From Archangium gephyra (lineage in GTDB: Bacteria > Myxococcota > Myxococcia > Myxococcales > Myxococcaceae): a stretch of 21,287 nucleotides of DNA. The stretch lies in contig QFQP01000059.1 of the NCBI GenBank assembly GCA_003243425.1, positions 1-21,287 on the forward strand. Direction: 5' to 3'. The notes under the pieces are model-generated. The model saw nothing but the letters and a program-made list of their open reading frames with translations, ran no database searches and was not told where the DNA came from. Positions 8,618-15,843 of this stretch are shown piece after piece. The translations under genes and the position numbers were made by a program. Position 1 is the first letter of the stretch; each line of letters begins with the position of its first letter.

Positions 8618-11541
8618 TAGGCGTTCCGCTCGCGCTCACCCGTCAGAGTCCAACGCAACGTGAACACCGGCTGGATGCTGGTTTTGGTTTCCAGCTGGCG
8701 TTCAATTCTCTCGATAAACTCGCCGTGTTTCTTGTCGACATTGTCCTGCGCATCGAATAGCTCACTGCGCTTCGCGTTCCTTTTCGACTCCAATGACTTG
8801 ATTGCTTTCAATGCATCAAGTTTTTCGGCCAATGAGACGAGCGACTTCGAGATCTTCTTCGCGGCCTTAATTTGAACATCAAGCTCTCGCAGCTCGCTTT
8901 CAAGACCGAACTTCACGTCGTCGGCCCACCGGTCAAGCTTGTCGGATTCTTCCTCGAAGAAACCCTCGTTGCGCAGTTGCAGAGATTTAATGAGAGACGA
9001 ACGCAGTTCATCACGTATCTCATCGAGCACGGGAGCTGGCACGCCGACCGCTGGACCCGTCACGCACCCGGACAGATCAAACAGCTTCGCTGCGACGTCC
9101 GGCGACACGCGTTCGCCTTTGGCGTCGCACGCGGAAACAAGGAGGAATTCTTCCGGCCGCTCCACCGCTTCCGCAGTCAGCTTGGAGACTTCAAGCCAAC
9201 CCGAAGTGCCTCGATAGCGCTCCAGTGCGCTCACATGAGCCGCGTACTCGAAGCGCACCTCGGAGGCCGCCGTGAGCTGCGACGTCGCCTTCTCGATCAG
9301 CTCTTGCGCCATCGGGTGGTCGATGCGGAAGAACGCGTCTCCGAGGGCTTCAGCGCGTTGCCACTCGAGATGGTAGCTCTGCTGGGAGTCGCCCGTGGTC
9401 TCGAGCTGGAAGCGCGCTTCGCGCTCGTCGAACGTCGCGCGCCCGTCGAGTCCGAACTTCGCGAGGTCGAGCAGCATGCGCTGCTGCTGCCCAAGCGACT
9501 GCTTGGCCGCATCCTTGTGGACGCGGAGACGGTCGTGAACCTCGGCGTCGAAATTCTCCAAGAACGCGCGTCGCGCCGAGCTGATGCCCGCTTGGATTTT
9601 CTCGTCGAACTCCACCTGCAGAGCATCGAACGCGGTCTTGATCTGCTCCGGCGTGCGGCACTCCTGGTAGATCGCGGCGATGCGCATCTCGAGGTCGACA
9701 CCGCTCTCGACGGCGCCGAGTACGTCGTCACTCGCACCGAAGACGCCTTTGAACAGGTTGAACTTCTGGTCCAGTAGCTCGAACACGCGCTTGTCAGCTT
9801 CATTCTTCCGGTTGAGGAAGTTCACGACGAGCACGTCGGTCTTCTGCCCGTAGCGGTGGCAGCGGCCGATGCGCTGCTCAATGCGCTGCGGGTTCCAAGG
9901 CAGATCGTAGTTGATAACGATGGAGCAGAACTGAAGGTTCACACCCTCAGCGGCTGACTCAGTCGCCAGCAGCAGCGTGCCGCGCTCGCGGAACTCATCA
10001 ACGATGGCCGCCTTCATGTCTGCGCTCTTCGAACCCGACGACACGTCATCCCACCGGTGCTCGTTGCGCGTCTTCCAGTCGGCGTAGATGCGCTTGGACG
10101 TCTCGTCGTTGTTCGAACCGTTCATCAGCACAATCTCGCCGTTGTAACCGCTCTCCGTGAGGAGCTTGAATAGGTACTGCTGCGTCTTCACCGACTCAGT
10201 GAACAGGACGGCCTTGCGTGCCGCGCCCTTCTCCTGTGCGAGCTTGAACGCGGTAGGCAGCACCTCGACGAGTTTCGTCGCCTTCGAGTCGCGCTCAACG
10301 GACTGGGCAAGCTGCACGAAGCGCTGGAGGTCAGCCAACTCAATCTTCGCTTCTGGGCTCACGTCGTGGGCGGCGAGTTCGGGCTGCGTTGGGGGACTGT
10401 CGCCGCTCCATTCCTCGTCGATTTCGGGCAACGCCTCGAAGTCGTCAGCAAGGGCTGCTTCGTCCAGAACCGGCGCCGCTGTTTGCTCGGACAAGCGCGC
10501 CGCGAACTTTGCGAGCGTCGCGCCGATTGCAGCAGACGACGACGCGAGCAGCTTGCGCATGATCAGCGTAATCAGCTTTCGCCGAGCGTTCGGCAGAGCA
10601 ACCAGTACGTCACGTTGAAGGTACGCCGAGACCTCTTCGTACAGCTGCTGCTCAGCGTTCGACGGGACGAAGTCTGCCGTATGCGTGAACCGGTTCGTGA
10701 AGGGGATGTATTCGAGCACCTGCCGGCGCAGAGTTCTTTTGCAGACGTGCTGTATGCGCTCGCGCAACGAGGCATCTCGCTGCTCCACGTCGTCTACCGC
10801 GACGAACTGAGCGTGGAACGCCTCCTGACTGCCGAACAACTCTGGGTCGAGGATGCTCACGAGGCCGTAGAGCTCGAGCAGTGTGTTCTGCAGCGGCGTC
10901 GCGGTGAGGAGCAACTTACGAGCAGGCCGGATCGCATCGACAATCCCTACAGCGGTCTTGGTCTCCTTATGAATGCTACGAAGACGGTGGGCCTCGTCGA
11001 CCACAACGAGGTCCCAGTCAATCTGCCGCACGAAGTCTCGCTTGCCGAACACGAATTGATACGACGCAATGACGATCTTGTCCTGAACGTCGAAGGGGTT
11101 CGCAATGCCCTGCTTCGCCAGCGCGTTCGCCGCGCGCGCTTCTAGGATGAGCGAAGGAAGAAAGAACTTGTCCTCGAGTTCCACTTGCCACTGCTTACGG
11201 AGAGTCGCAGGTACGATGAGCAATATGCGGCGCCGTCGCTCCGCCCACTTCTGCGCGAGGATGAGCGAGGCCTCGATCGTCTTGCCGAGCCCGACCTCGT
11301 CCGCAAGCAACACGCCTTTCGAGTAAGGCGATCGGAGGGCGAAGAGTGCCGCGTCAACCTGATGTGGGTTGAGATCGACACGAGCGTTGCCGATCGATCG
11401 GGAGATTGCTTCCACACCGTCGTGCTTCGCGAGTCGCAAGCAATGCGCCCAATACTTCGCGTGAAAGCTTGTAAATCGTGCGCGGGCACCTTCTGCGGCT
11501 CCAACCGCATCGAACGGGGACAGCTCAGGATCACTCGCCAT
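8617..11541 (-). CDS. SNF2-family helicase/translocase, RapA/DrmD-like
   Basis: A 974-aa protein. The ATG at 11541 is preferred over a GTG six bases upstream because AGGAG ends 5 nt before the ATG but abuts the GTG. The N-terminal RecA lobe shows motif I LLADEVGLGKT (about 78-88), DEAH (about 182-185) and LLTATPLQN (about 211-219). An acidic insert (about 350-390) separates the lobes. The second lobe has ATESAAEGVNLQ and the motif VI string QRIGRCHRYGQ. The last 300 residues are charged and predicted coiled-coil. Such proteins translocate on double-stranded DNA using ATP without strand separation. The layout matches RapA/HepA and the DrmD protein of class 1 DISARM. It lies 87 nt after the PLD nuclease gene and is coupled to the 79-aa gene by TAATG, so it probably leads the coupled part of the operon. 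Confidence 0.9.
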   Translation of the reverse strand: MASDPELSPFDAVGAAEGARARFTSFHAKYWAHCLRLAKHDGVEAISRSIGNARVDLNPHQVDAALFALRSPYSKGVLLADEVGLGKTIEASLILAQKWAERRRRILLIVPATLRKQWQVELEDKFFLPSLILEARAANALAKQGIANPFDVQDKIVIASYQFVFGKRDFVRQIDWDLVVVDEAHRLRSIHKETKTAVGIVDAIRPARKLLLTATPLQNTLLELYGLVSILDPELFGSQEAFHAQFVAVDDVEQRDASLRERIQHVCKRTLRRQVLEYIPFTNRFTHTADFVPSNAEQQLYEEVSAYLQRDVLVALPNARRKLITLIMRKLLASSSAAIGATLAKFAARLSEQTAAPVLDEAALADDFEALPEIDEEWSGDSPPTQPELAAHDVSPEAKIELADLQRFVQLAQSVERDSKATKLVEVLPTAFKLAQEKGAARKAVLFTESVKTQQYLFKLLTESGYNGEIVLMNGSNNDETSKRIYADWKTRNEHRWDDVSSGSKSADMKAAIVDEFRERGTLLLATESAAEGVNLQFCSIVINYDLPWNPQRIEQRIGRCHRYGQKTDVLVVNFLNRKNEADKRVFELLDQKFNLFKGVFGASDDVLGAVESGVDLEMRIAAIYQECRTPEQIKTAFDALQVEFDEKIQAGISSARRAFLENFDAEVHDRLRVHKDAAKQSLGQQQRMLLDLAKFGLDGRATFDEREARFQLETTGDSQQSYHLEWQRAEALGDAFFRIDHPMAQELIEKATSQLTAASEVRFEYAAHVSALERYRGTSGWLEVSKLTAEAVERPEEFLLVSACDAKGERVSPDVAAKLFDLSGCVTGPAVGVPAPVLDEIRDELRSSLIKSLQLRNEGFFEEESDKLDRWADDVKFGLESELRELDVQIKAAKKISKSLVSLAEKLDALKAIKSLESKRNAKRSELFDAQDNVDKKHGEFIERIERQLETKTSIQPVFTLRWTLTGERERNA

Positions 11542-11546
11542 TGTCA

Positions 11547-11551
11547 CTCCT
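11547..11551 (-). promoter_or_regulatory. Ribosome binding site AGGAG of the SNF2 gene
   Basis: AGGAG on the minus strand lies 5 nt before ATG 11541. The competing GTG at 11547 would overlap it, so this site decides the start. It is the clearest Shine-Dalgarno in the operon, fitting the first gene of the coupled block. Confidence 0.75.
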
Positions 11552-11628
11552 GCATCTGGTCACGGGAATCGGGACGGCACTTCGACCGGACCGCGCGCGG
11601 AGGCACCGGCGCGGCCATGAGTCGATAC

Positions 11629-12738
11629 TCAGAGCGTCGCTCTCTTTCGAGGGAAGAGTGTCGAAACGAGGCGCTTGAAGTCCTTCGAAACCAAGAACCT
11701 CGTCCGCGGCGCGATCTCATCGCGAAAGCCGGCCACACCGTTGAGTATGCGACGCGTCTTCTTCGACCAAGGGGTCGCGTCGGCGCCGCGGAAAGCAGAC
11801 ACGTACGAGAAAACGCTGGCCGATCCATCACGTACCGAGTCGGTCACCTCAACTATGGCGATTGTTTTATCAAGCGTATCAATGACGACACCACGACGCC
11901 CGGGCCTCAGTTTGCGCAACTTCTTGCTGAAGTGACGAAGCCAGTTATCGGCGGTGCCGCCGAGCAACGTTCGAACGCGCTTCCCGGTCGGTGAGTCATC
12001 TGAAATATGATTGCGAACCGATACGACGAAAGCCTTCGAAACGCGTCTTCGAAATGGCGCGTGAGCGCGGATAACGGCGGCCGATTTCCTTACCACGAAG
12101 TCTGCTGGCGTCCGCTCGGCCTGCCTGTATGTGGTTACAAACGCGTCAGTGAGAGGGCTTCCTCGCTTCCACTCCTGCTCGAACGACGTGCGAAGAGTCT
12201 TCAAAGGCGAACTGTTCCACCCCCCCGTCACCTCCAGTATCAATTCGCCGTCAGATTGCAGACCACTGTTCGTGAAATTGGCCGAGCCGATCCACGCAAC
12301 GCCACGGCCATCGCGGAGTCGCCATAGGTAGAGTTTTCCGTGGAAGTTTCTGTGTGTGCCGCAGCTCCAAATTCGAGACTGGAGCGATGCGGCGTCCTGA
12401 AGGTTCAGCAACGACCGGAATGTCTTTTGACGCGTCGCCGATCCGAACGTTCCTGTCAGGAACCGCACGCTCACGCCTGAATCGACTGCGGACTCGATCA
12501 AGTCTGAGACCGCGTCGTCACTCACAAACGCGGTCGCGACATCGAACTGAACGCAGTCGCGGAGCAGAGCGCGAAGTCGGTCGGCCAGCGGGTTGAGGGG
12601 AGTGTTCCGCCGCAGCTTCAACGTCGCCTCGGTGAATAACGCTTGCTCTTGCGTACCGGCCTGAAACCACCGGCGGCTTGAAGCCGTGGCATCGCGCTCA
12701 AACACAGACGACCAACTGCTGAGTGTGGAAATCCACAA
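11629..12738 (-). CDS. PLD-family nuclease with a single HKD-type motif (NgoFVII/BfiI-like)
   Basis: The longest form is 369 aa from a TTG at 12738. A TTG at 12621 has a better ribosome site (GAGG 5 nt upstream) and would give 330 aa starting just before the domain, so the first 39 residues may be untranslated. Numbering from 12738, the PLD fold begins near residue 48. It carries one catalytic signature: H133-x-K135 in FHGKLYLW, then G151-S-A-N154 and E165 in SDGELIL. One motif per chain implies an active site shared by a dimer, as in BfiI and NgoFVII restriction nucleases. The C-terminal 170 residues are basic and not assigned. The gene is 87 nt upstream of the SNF2 gene on the same strand and is probably the first gene of the operon. 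It would be the metal-independent nuclease of the system, comparable to DrmC in DISARM. Confidence 0.82.
   Translation of the reverse strand: MWISTLSSWSSVFERDATASSRRWFQAGTQEQALFTEATLKLRRNTPLNPLADRLRALLRDCVQFDVATAFVSDDAVSDLIESAVDSGVSVRFLTGTFGSATRQKTFRSLLNLQDAASLQSRIWSCGTHRNFHGKLYLWRLRDGRGVAWIGSANFTNSGLQSDGELILEVTGGWNSSPLKTLRTSFEQEWKRGSPLTDAFVTTYRQAERTPADFVVRKSAAVIRAHAPFRRRVSKAFVVSVRNHISDDSPTGKRVRTLLGGTADNWLRHFSKKLRKLRPGRRGVVIDTLDKTIAIVEVTDSVRDGSASVFSYVSAFRGADATPWSKKTRRILNGVAGFRDEIAPRTRFLVSKDFKRLVSTLFPRKRATL
12627..12630 (-). promoter_or_regulatory. Candidate ribosome binding site GAGG for a TTG start at 12621
   Basis: GAGG lies 5 nt before an in-frame TTG at 12621 in the PLD nuclease gene. 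The TTG at 12738 and a GTG at 12705 have no properly spaced site. This supports the shorter form of the protein. Confidence 0.4.
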
Positions 12739-13535
12739 CCTTCCGCTTTGCTCACCTGAACGCGCCCCATCTGATGCCCCCGCAGCGACGGCTACTAATC
12801 TGGACTCTCGGACCCCGAACGATGAGTGGCCGTTTGCGGCCAGCGAGCGAACAATACGCGAGCGCGGTGCGGAGATTCACGCGCTTTCGACCAAATCGTG
12901 AGCAACTTCAGTGTCTTCTGGAGTGGACACGAGTCAAGCGGCTCGTTGTCCACAGCGGGACTGTGGCGCGGTGGGCCTGCCGCGATTCGGTGGACACCTT
13001 GTTCATGCAGCCCGGTCCATCCGAGCTGACGCTTCGATTCATGGACTTCTCCCTTAAACCGAGGCTGCCCACCAAGTCGGGTCAAGCCCAGTCAGAGTTC
13101 GACCTTCCTCAGGTGAGCGACGATCCGTGGCGTCGAGAACGGTTTTCAGGCCGCTCGACCGGCGCTGATGAAGAGGAGCCTTCATTCGCGGCGGCGAAAC
13201 CGGCCGAATATCGGCTTTCGACGCCGATCGACGGCTCCTGTCGGGGCTCGCGCGACCATCACAAGTCGGCCCACGTCCTAGAACTGCGGCGCGCGGTGTC
13301 GAAAGCAGAGGTGGAGGCCGCATTGATGAAGGCCGGAAGCCTTTCGACGCGGCTTCATTACAGCGGCGGTCGCGAATGAACCCGCTGCTTCATGTGGAGC
13401 AGTCGGTCGGAAGTGGCCAACGTGCCGTCGAAACGGGCCTTGGGGCAATTTCGCGAGCGCCAACGTTCAAAGGTGAAGGAACGAGCGGACGATCAGTGCT
13501 CGAATCGGCGATTCAGACGATTTCGCAGTGCCAAT

Positions 13536-13553
13536 TCCTTCAAATTTGAAGGA
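13536..13553. promoter_or_regulatory. 18-bp perfect palindrome TCCTTCAAATTTGAAGGA, possible operator
   Basis: All nine half-site bases match, and the AT-rich centre stands out in a GC-rich region. It is 213 nt upstream of the first paralogue. A perfect palindrome of this length is typical of a dimeric regulator site. No regulator for it can be named from the sequence. Confidence 0.4.
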
Positions 13554-13725
13554 GTCGAGACGGCGACGGGCCCGAAAAACGCGTTTCGGCCGCTCGCGAG
13601 CCCCCGAATTCTTCAATCTTCTAGGATCGCGGACTGAAAGTCCCCGCGCACGGACGGTTCGCCCGCACAAACGCCCGCCATTCCTTCAACTGACGTTGGC
13701 GCGAGGGCTGCTCAAGGGGTCTGCA

Positions 13726-13745
13726 CGGTCGGAATTCACCGACCG
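13726..13745. promoter_or_regulatory. Inverted repeat CGGTCGG-aattca-CCGACCG in the leader of the first paralogue
   Basis: A perfect 7-bp stem with a 6-nt loop ends 20 nt before the ATG at 13766 and just before its ribosome site. It could be an operator or an RNA hairpin in the 5' leader. The second paralogue has no counterpart. Confidence 0.35.
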
Positions 13746-13751
13746 CACACC

Positions 13752-13758
13752 AAGGAAG
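13752..13758 (+). promoter_or_regulatory. Ribosome binding site AAGGAAG
   Basis: AAGGAAG lies 7 nt before ATG 13766 and supports that start for the first paralogue. Confidence 0.65.
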
Positions 13759-13765
13759 ACCCACA

Positions 13766-14455
13766 ATGAACGCAGTCACCTCGTTGTCATCGCAGATCAA
13801 CGCCAACGTCCAGCTCATCCCCACCGGCCGCTTCGAACCGCTGTCCGTCGCGGGGGCGACCGTCGCCGAACTGCTGCAGCCGCTCACTGACGAGCAGGCG
13901 CGCAAGTGCTTCCTGAAGCTCACGACCGTGCAGCCGCGTCTCAAGGCTGAGCGCCTGGCTGCCGAGCTCGCCATGGAGGCGCTGACCACTGCGAAGGCCG
14001 AGCTCCGCCGCGTCAAGACCATCGCGGAGACCAAAGTCGACCTCGCCATGCGCATCGGTGACTTCTTTGAGTACACGGAGATCTCCGACTTCGAGAATCA
14101 GGACGACGCCTGGATCTTCACCGTCGAAGGCCTCGTGACCGCGTTCCGCGCCCGTGGAGAACAGCGCGTCGCCGACCGCCTCGCGGAGATTCTCGCCGAG
14201 TTGCAGGTCGTCACCGATGAGTTCAACCGCGCCACCGCCGAGTACGCCCGCGCCACGACGGCTTTCTCCATCGAGTACCGCACACTCTCGAGTGCCATCA
14301 ATTTCGGTCGCGCCGTGCTCGCCGAACTCGGCGTCCCGATGCCCCGCGCCGCTCCGAAGAAGAAGGCGAAGCCGTCACCCACTCCGGCCGTCGTCGCCGA
14401 GACCGTTCCTGCGCCGGCTCCGACGCCGATGCCCGCGCCGACCCCTCTCGTCTGA
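13766..14455 (+). CDS. Hypothetical protein, first of two tandem paralogues
   Basis: A 229-aa protein of unknown function. The start is supported by AAGGAAG 7 nt upstream. It has no signal peptide, membrane helix or cysteine-based site apart from a single Cys. Residues 20-195 look entirely helical, with heptad-like Ala/Leu/Arg/Glu patterns (for example AERLAAELAMEALTTAKAEL and ATAEYARATTAFSIEYRTL) that suggest a helical bundle or coiled coil. The C-terminus (about 197-229) is a basic patch, APKKKAK, followed by a low-complexity Pro/Ala/Thr tail. It shares roughly half its residues with the gene at 14569-15216, including the tail, so the two arose by duplication. An own terminator follows, so each copy is probably a separate transcription unit. 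A structural or nucleic-acid-binding role could be guessed from the basic tail but is not supported by a domain. Confidence 0.8.
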   Translation: MNAVTSLSSQINANVQLIPTGRFEPLSVAGATVAELLQPLTDEQARKCFLKLTTVQPRLKAERLAAELAMEALTTAKAELRRVKTIAETKVDLAMRIGDFFEYTEISDFENQDDAWIFTVEGLVTAFRARGEQRVADRLAEILAELQVVTDEFNRATAEYARATTAFSIEYRTLSSAINFGRAVLAELGVPMPRAAPKKKAKPSPTPAVVAETVPAPAPTPMPAPTPLV

Positions 14456-14482
14456 TGAAGTGAGGGGACATTGAGTTGTGAA
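14453..14482 (+). repeat. Conserved 30-nt untranslated segment, copy 1
   Basis: The 30 nt starting at the stop codon of the first paralogue match 15214-15243 at 29 positions, one G/A difference apart. This exceeds the similarity of the coding regions. It leads directly into the terminator hairpin. Confidence 0.75.
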
Positions 14483-14486
14483 TCGA

Positions 14487-14524
14487 CGCCGCTCTCTACG
14501 CACGCACGGGAGCGGCGTTTCGTT
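14487..14524 (+). terminator. Rho-independent terminator after the first paralogue
   Basis: The stem CGCCGCTC (14487-14494) pairs with GAGCGGCG (14510-14517), and TTTCGTT follows. It lies 31 nt after the stop codon. Confidence 0.75.
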
Positions 14525-14568
14525 CTCGAGGTTCCACTTCCGCCCTCTTCCAACACGAGCGCCTCCAC

Positions 14569-15216
14569 ATGATCTCCACCAGCCGCTTCGAAAACCTGTC
14601 CGTCACCAGCTCTGCCATCGCCGAACTGTTGCAGCCACTCACTGACCGGAACGCGCGCGAGTGCTTCGAACGGCTCTCGACCCTGGCGCCGCGCATGCGG
14701 GCTGAGCACCTCGCTGTTGAGCGCGCCAGGGAGGCCATGACCGCAGCGAAGGCCGAGACGAGGCGCATCAACACCCGCTGCCAATCGCTCATCGTCTCCG
14801 CCGTGCGCATCGGGAACTTCCTCGGGTACGCCGAGATGTCCGACGTCGCGAACAACGGCGACGAGTGGCCCGACACCATCGAAGCCCTCATCACCGCCTT
14901 CCGGGCCCGTGGAGAAGACGGCAAGCCATTCGCCGACCGCTTCTCGGAGATCATCTCTGAATCGCGGGCCGTCGCGGCGGAGCTCAACCGCGCCACCGCT
15001 GAGTACGCGCGCGCAACCACCGCCTTCTCCGTCGAGTGCCGCGCGCTCTCGAAGGCGATCGCCTTCGCCCGAGCCGTGCTGACCAACCTCGGCGTCTCGA
15101 TGCCCCGCGTGGCGCCGAAGAAGGCGAAGTCGCCCTCCCCTTCACCTGCTGTCGTCCCCGAGAACGTTCCCGCGCCGGCGCCGACGCAGCTGCCCGCGCC
15201 GCCCCCGACCGTCTGA
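14569..15216 (+). CDS. Hypothetical protein, second of two tandem paralogues
   Basis: A 215-aa paralogue of the preceding gene. Both contain the matching blocks AELLQPLTD, TAFRARGE, NRATAEYARATTAFS, and the C-terminal APKK patch with a Pro/Ala-rich tail. It lacks the first 16 residues of copy 1 and the ATG has no visible Shine-Dalgarno. Weak similarity to copy 1 (TSALFQHERL against TSLSSQINAN) continues upstream of the ATG in the same frame, so the original start may have been lost and the present one may be weak. It is 113 nt after copy 1, beyond that gene's terminator. Function is unknown. The protein is predicted helical and cytoplasmic, with no catalytic motif seen. Confidence 0.75.
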   Translation: MISTSRFENLSVTSSAIAELLQPLTDRNARECFERLSTLAPRMRAEHLAVERAREAMTAAKAETRRINTRCQSLIVSAVRIGNFLGYAEMSDVANNGDEWPDTIEALITAFRARGEDGKPFADRFSEIISESRAVAAELNRATAEYARATTAFSVECRALSKAIAFARAVLTNLGVSMPRVAPKKAKSPSPSPAVVPENVPAPAPTQLPAPPPTV

Positions 15217-15243
15217 TGAAGTGAGGGAACATTGAGTTGTGAA
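15214..15243 (+). repeat. Conserved 30-nt untranslated segment, copy 2
   Basis: It begins at the stop codon of the second paralogue and is almost identical to 14453-14482. It again runs straight into a terminator hairpin. Confidence 0.75.
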
Positions 15244-15249
15244 ACGAGA

Positions 15250-15294
15250 CGCCGCTCTCTGCGCCACACGCAGGGAGCGGCGTTTCTGCGTTTT
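15250..15294 (+). terminator. Strong rho-independent terminator after the second paralogue
   Basis: The stem CGCCGCTCTCTGCG (15250-15263) pairs with CGCAGGGAGCGGCG (15269-15282) with one G-U pair and a 5-nt loop. TTTCTGCGTTTT follows. It may also end the convergent minus-strand transcript from the SLOG gene, whose stop is at 15304. Confidence 0.8.
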
Positions 15295-15303
15295 CAGAGG
15301 CCG

Positions 15304-15843
15304 TCAGAGCAGTGCGGCGGTTTCGGCGGGCAGTTCGGCACGCATGCGACGCCGGAATTCCAGCTGCGTTTCGGCTGGAGACTGAGCCACGAGATCTTCC
15401 AGATCGGCTGGCGTTCGCACTTCCACGAATCGCTCCTCAGGCTGAAGGAACACGACGCACACTTTGCCGAGACTCACGAGGCGCCCAGCGTTGGCGACTG
15501 TCCCGGCGCTCTTGCCGTCCCACACCATCAAACCCACGGTCGACATCTGCGCGAGCGCGCGATCTTTGGCGCTGTGAAACGCCGCTGTTCCCGGCCGCTC
15601 CGTGGTGCGCACGACCCGCGTCGGCCAAGCGCCAACATTGTTTCTGGGCGACTTACCGGTGAAGAACACCTCGACGTGTTGGTAGCGCCGCGCTGCGAGC
15701 GTGGCCTGCAATGCGCTGTCTGCGCCAGGCGCGTCACCCACAACTATGCGGAGCTGCTGCAAAACCATGCGCTCGAGACGCGCCAGCACCATCTCATGAA
15801 CGGTCTTTACGTGCCGTGAGCCACCCAGAAAGACGATGGTCAT
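15304..15843 (-). CDS. SLOG/YspA-like Rossmann-fold nucleotide-binding protein
   Basis: A 179-aa protein with the start of a SLOG (DprA/YspA/LOG-related) fold: strand and glycine turn VFLGGSR (4-10), then VVGDAPGAD (34-42), the usual second glycine/acid loop, and a later strand VGLMVWDGKSAGT that fits the third ligand-binding turn. SLOG proteins bind nucleotides or nucleotide-derived signals and some act as sensors in conflict systems. The ATG at 15843 overlaps the stop of the phosphoribosyltransferase gene (ATGA), so the two are coupled and probably share a substrate pathway. The C-terminal 40 residues (from about 135) are charged and unassigned. No transmembrane segment is seen. The exact ligand cannot be told from the sequence. 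Confidence 0.75.
   Translation of the reverse strand: MTIVFLGGSRHVKTVHEMVLARLERMVLQQLRIVVGDAPGADSALQATLAARRYQHVEVFFTGKSPRNNVGAWPTRVVRTTERPGTAAFHSAKDRALAQMSTVGLMVWDGKSAGTVANAGRLVSLGKVCVVFLQPEERFVEVRTPADLEDLVAQSPAETQLEFRRRMRAELPAETAALL

Larger units (their letters stand above)
12739..13765. other. About 1 kb without a convincing gene
   Basis: This stretch separates the defence operon from the tandem paralogues. Open frames exist on both strands (for example plus 12723-13379 and minus 13054-13323), but they show no recognisable domain, no ribosome site and Arg/Ser-rich composition typical of shadow frames. It must contain the promoter of the minus-strand operon at its left end and that of the first paralogue at its right end, but no clear -35/-10 pair could be picked. 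A small inverted repeat, CCACAG-CGGGA-CTGTGG, is at 12950-12966. The 18-bp palindrome and the leader inverted repeat are listed separately. Confidence 0.6.

Noticed and set aside
656..12738. Calling the operon a classical class 1 DISARM or a BREX system
   Set aside because: No DrmA, DrmB, PglZ, BrxC or large PglX-type methylase is present. The methylase and helicase-nuclease are type III Mod and Res.
12950..12966. Small hairpin CCACAG-CGGGA-CTGTGG as a terminator
   Set aside because: The stem is only 6 bp, no T-run follows on either strand, and no gene ends nearby.
12723..13379. A 218-codon plus-strand frame in the gene-poor region
   Set aside because: No ribosome site, no recognisable domain, and Arg/Ser-rich composition like other shadow frames. 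It could still be a degraded gene.
14098..15269. Long minus-strand frames opposite the tandem paralogues
   Set aside because: Each is antisense to a plus-strand gene with a terminator and paralogue support. They are similar to each other only because the plus-strand genes are duplicated.
15232..15819. A 195-codon plus-strand frame starting at TTG after GAGGG, inside the conserved 30-nt segment
   Set aside because: It reads through a strong terminator hairpin and is antisense to the SLOG gene. The equivalent position after the first paralogue gives no comparable frame.
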